DNA of 54,661 bases from Gammaproteobacteria bacterium. Its GTDB lineage: Bacteria > Pseudomonadota > Gammaproteobacteria > Steroidobacterales > Steroidobacteraceae. Position 1 is the stretch's first letter, and every line of letters starts with the position of its first letter. A program made the position numbers and the translations under genes. The notes below the pieces were generated by a model, which saw nothing but the letters and a program-made list of their open reading frames with translations, did no database searches and was not told where the DNA came from. The stretch lies in assembly GCA_004297335.1 (NCBI GenBank), contig SCUD01000007.1, positions 1 to 54,661 on the forward strand, read 5' to 3'. This document shows, in pieces, positions 54,428-54,661 of this stretch.

Positions 54428-54450
54428 GAAAAGGGGACTGTCCCCTTTTC
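54428..54450 (-). repeat. Right REP palindrome
   Basis: GAAAAGGGGAC-T-GTCCCCTTTTC is the exact reverse complement of the left palindrome. Its last two bases form part of the stop codon of the gene to the right. Confidence 0.85.
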
Positions 54451-54661
54451 AGTCCTCGCTGACCTGCCGGAAATCGACGCCGAGGGCGCGCAGCTTGCGG
54501 TACAGGTGGGTGCGCTCCATGCCGACGCGCCGGGCGAGCTGGCCGACCTTGCCATTGCACAGCTGCAGTTGCTGCAGCAGGTAGGCGCGCTCGAACTGCT
54601 CGCGGGCCTCGCGCAGCGGCAGCGCGAGCAGGTCCTGCTTGACCAGCGGCTCGTCCGGCGA
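54449..54661 (-). CDS. C-terminal Fis domain of an NtrC-family regulator (5' part outside window)
   Basis: About 70 residues are visible on the minus strand, ending at the TGA at 54449-54451. They read LREAREQFERAYLLQQLQLC and then a Fis-type helix-turn-helix with LARRVGMERTHLYRKLRALG. This is the DNA-binding end of a sigma-54-dependent response regulator, most like NtrX. It is convergent with the SPOR gene across the RAYT element. The receiver and AAA+ parts are outside the window. Confidence 0.8.
   Translation of the reverse strand, partial: SPDEPLVKQDLLALPLREAREQFERAYLLQQLQLCNGKVGQLARRVGMERTHLYRKLRALGVDFRQVSED

Larger units (their letters stand above)
53654..54455 (-). mobile_element. 802-bp RAYT/REP element
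   Basis: The element consists of one REP-associated tyrosine transposase gene between perfect 30-bp terminal inverted repeats (53654-53683 and 54426-54455). Each starts GGACTGAAAAGGGGAC and contains the imperfect palindrome GAAAAGGGGAC-N-GTCCCCTTTTC. It lies between two convergent genes. The repeats contain the stop codons of both of them and abut the transposase stop at 53684. Confidence 0.8.

Noticed and set aside
1-54661. CRISPR arrays, tRNA and rRNA genes
   Set aside because: I saw no regularly spaced repeat series and no tRNA or rRNA-like sequence on either strand while reading; a covariance-model scan was not possible.

Overview
The window is GC-rich bacterial chromosome. It carries housekeeping genes (hemH 3' end, pntAB, a RecQ-type helicase, priA, argS, a SPOR protein, an NtrC-family Fis domain), TonB-dependent receptors and a REP-associated transposase. 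The argS-SPOR pair, the yqjDEK-like trio and the sigma factor/DUF3106 locus point to a gammaproteobacterium near the Xanthomonadales/Nevskiales/Steroidobacterales. That placement is inferred from gene content only.

Layout. (1) 1-8.1 kb: hemH end, a VOC protein, a stand-alone Fic protein and an S46 peptidase, then a patchwork of toxin-antitoxin and scrap DNA: vapBC, an IS91-type transposase remnant, hipBA, and a decayed second copy of the S46 peptidase 3' end. A 22-bp direct repeat brackets vapBC plus the transposase remnant. (2) 8.1-19.3 kb: a catabolic island with a DJ-1 protein, a 6-oxocamphor-hydrolase-like beta-diketone hydrolase, a beta-hydroxyacid dehydrogenase, an FMN alpha-hydroxyacid oxidase, an HpcH/HpaI aldolase, a lipoprotein sulfatase, an AAHS transporter, a GntR/FCD regulator and a TonB receptor. 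Similar GTATAC/GTCTAC palindromes lie at three of its promoters, so the GntR protein probably controls the set. (3) 19.4-33.2 kb: a second island with an Asp/Glu (hydantoin) racemase, a TonB receptor, two creatinase-fold proteins with altered metal sites, an MFS carrier, a quinone-reductase-like MDR, a DUF917 protein, a HyuA-type hydantoinase/oxoprolinase without HyuB, and a large MalT/LuxR-type activator. Two of its promoters share a matching pair of inverted half-sites 43-44 bp apart. (4) 33.3-42.8 kb: a VapC/FitA-type TA pair, an ExoD-YceI-symporter-exonuclease-HNH run with overlapping genes, pntAB, and a HepT/MntA pair whose MntA carries an extra Xre/MbcA/ParS-like N-terminal half. (5) 43-54.7 kb: core genes ending in an 802-bp RAYT element whose perfect 30-bp terminal repeats contain the stop codons of both flanking convergent genes.

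Working model. Each island couples outer-membrane uptake (TonB receptor), inner-membrane transport (MFS), dedicated hydrolases and its own regulator. Island 1 looks built to desulfate and then degrade a compound that passes through a beta-diketone cut by retro-Claisen hydrolysis. Island 2 looks built for a cyclic amide, amidine or hydantoin-like compound. Neither combination is a pathway I recognise, and the substrates are inferred.
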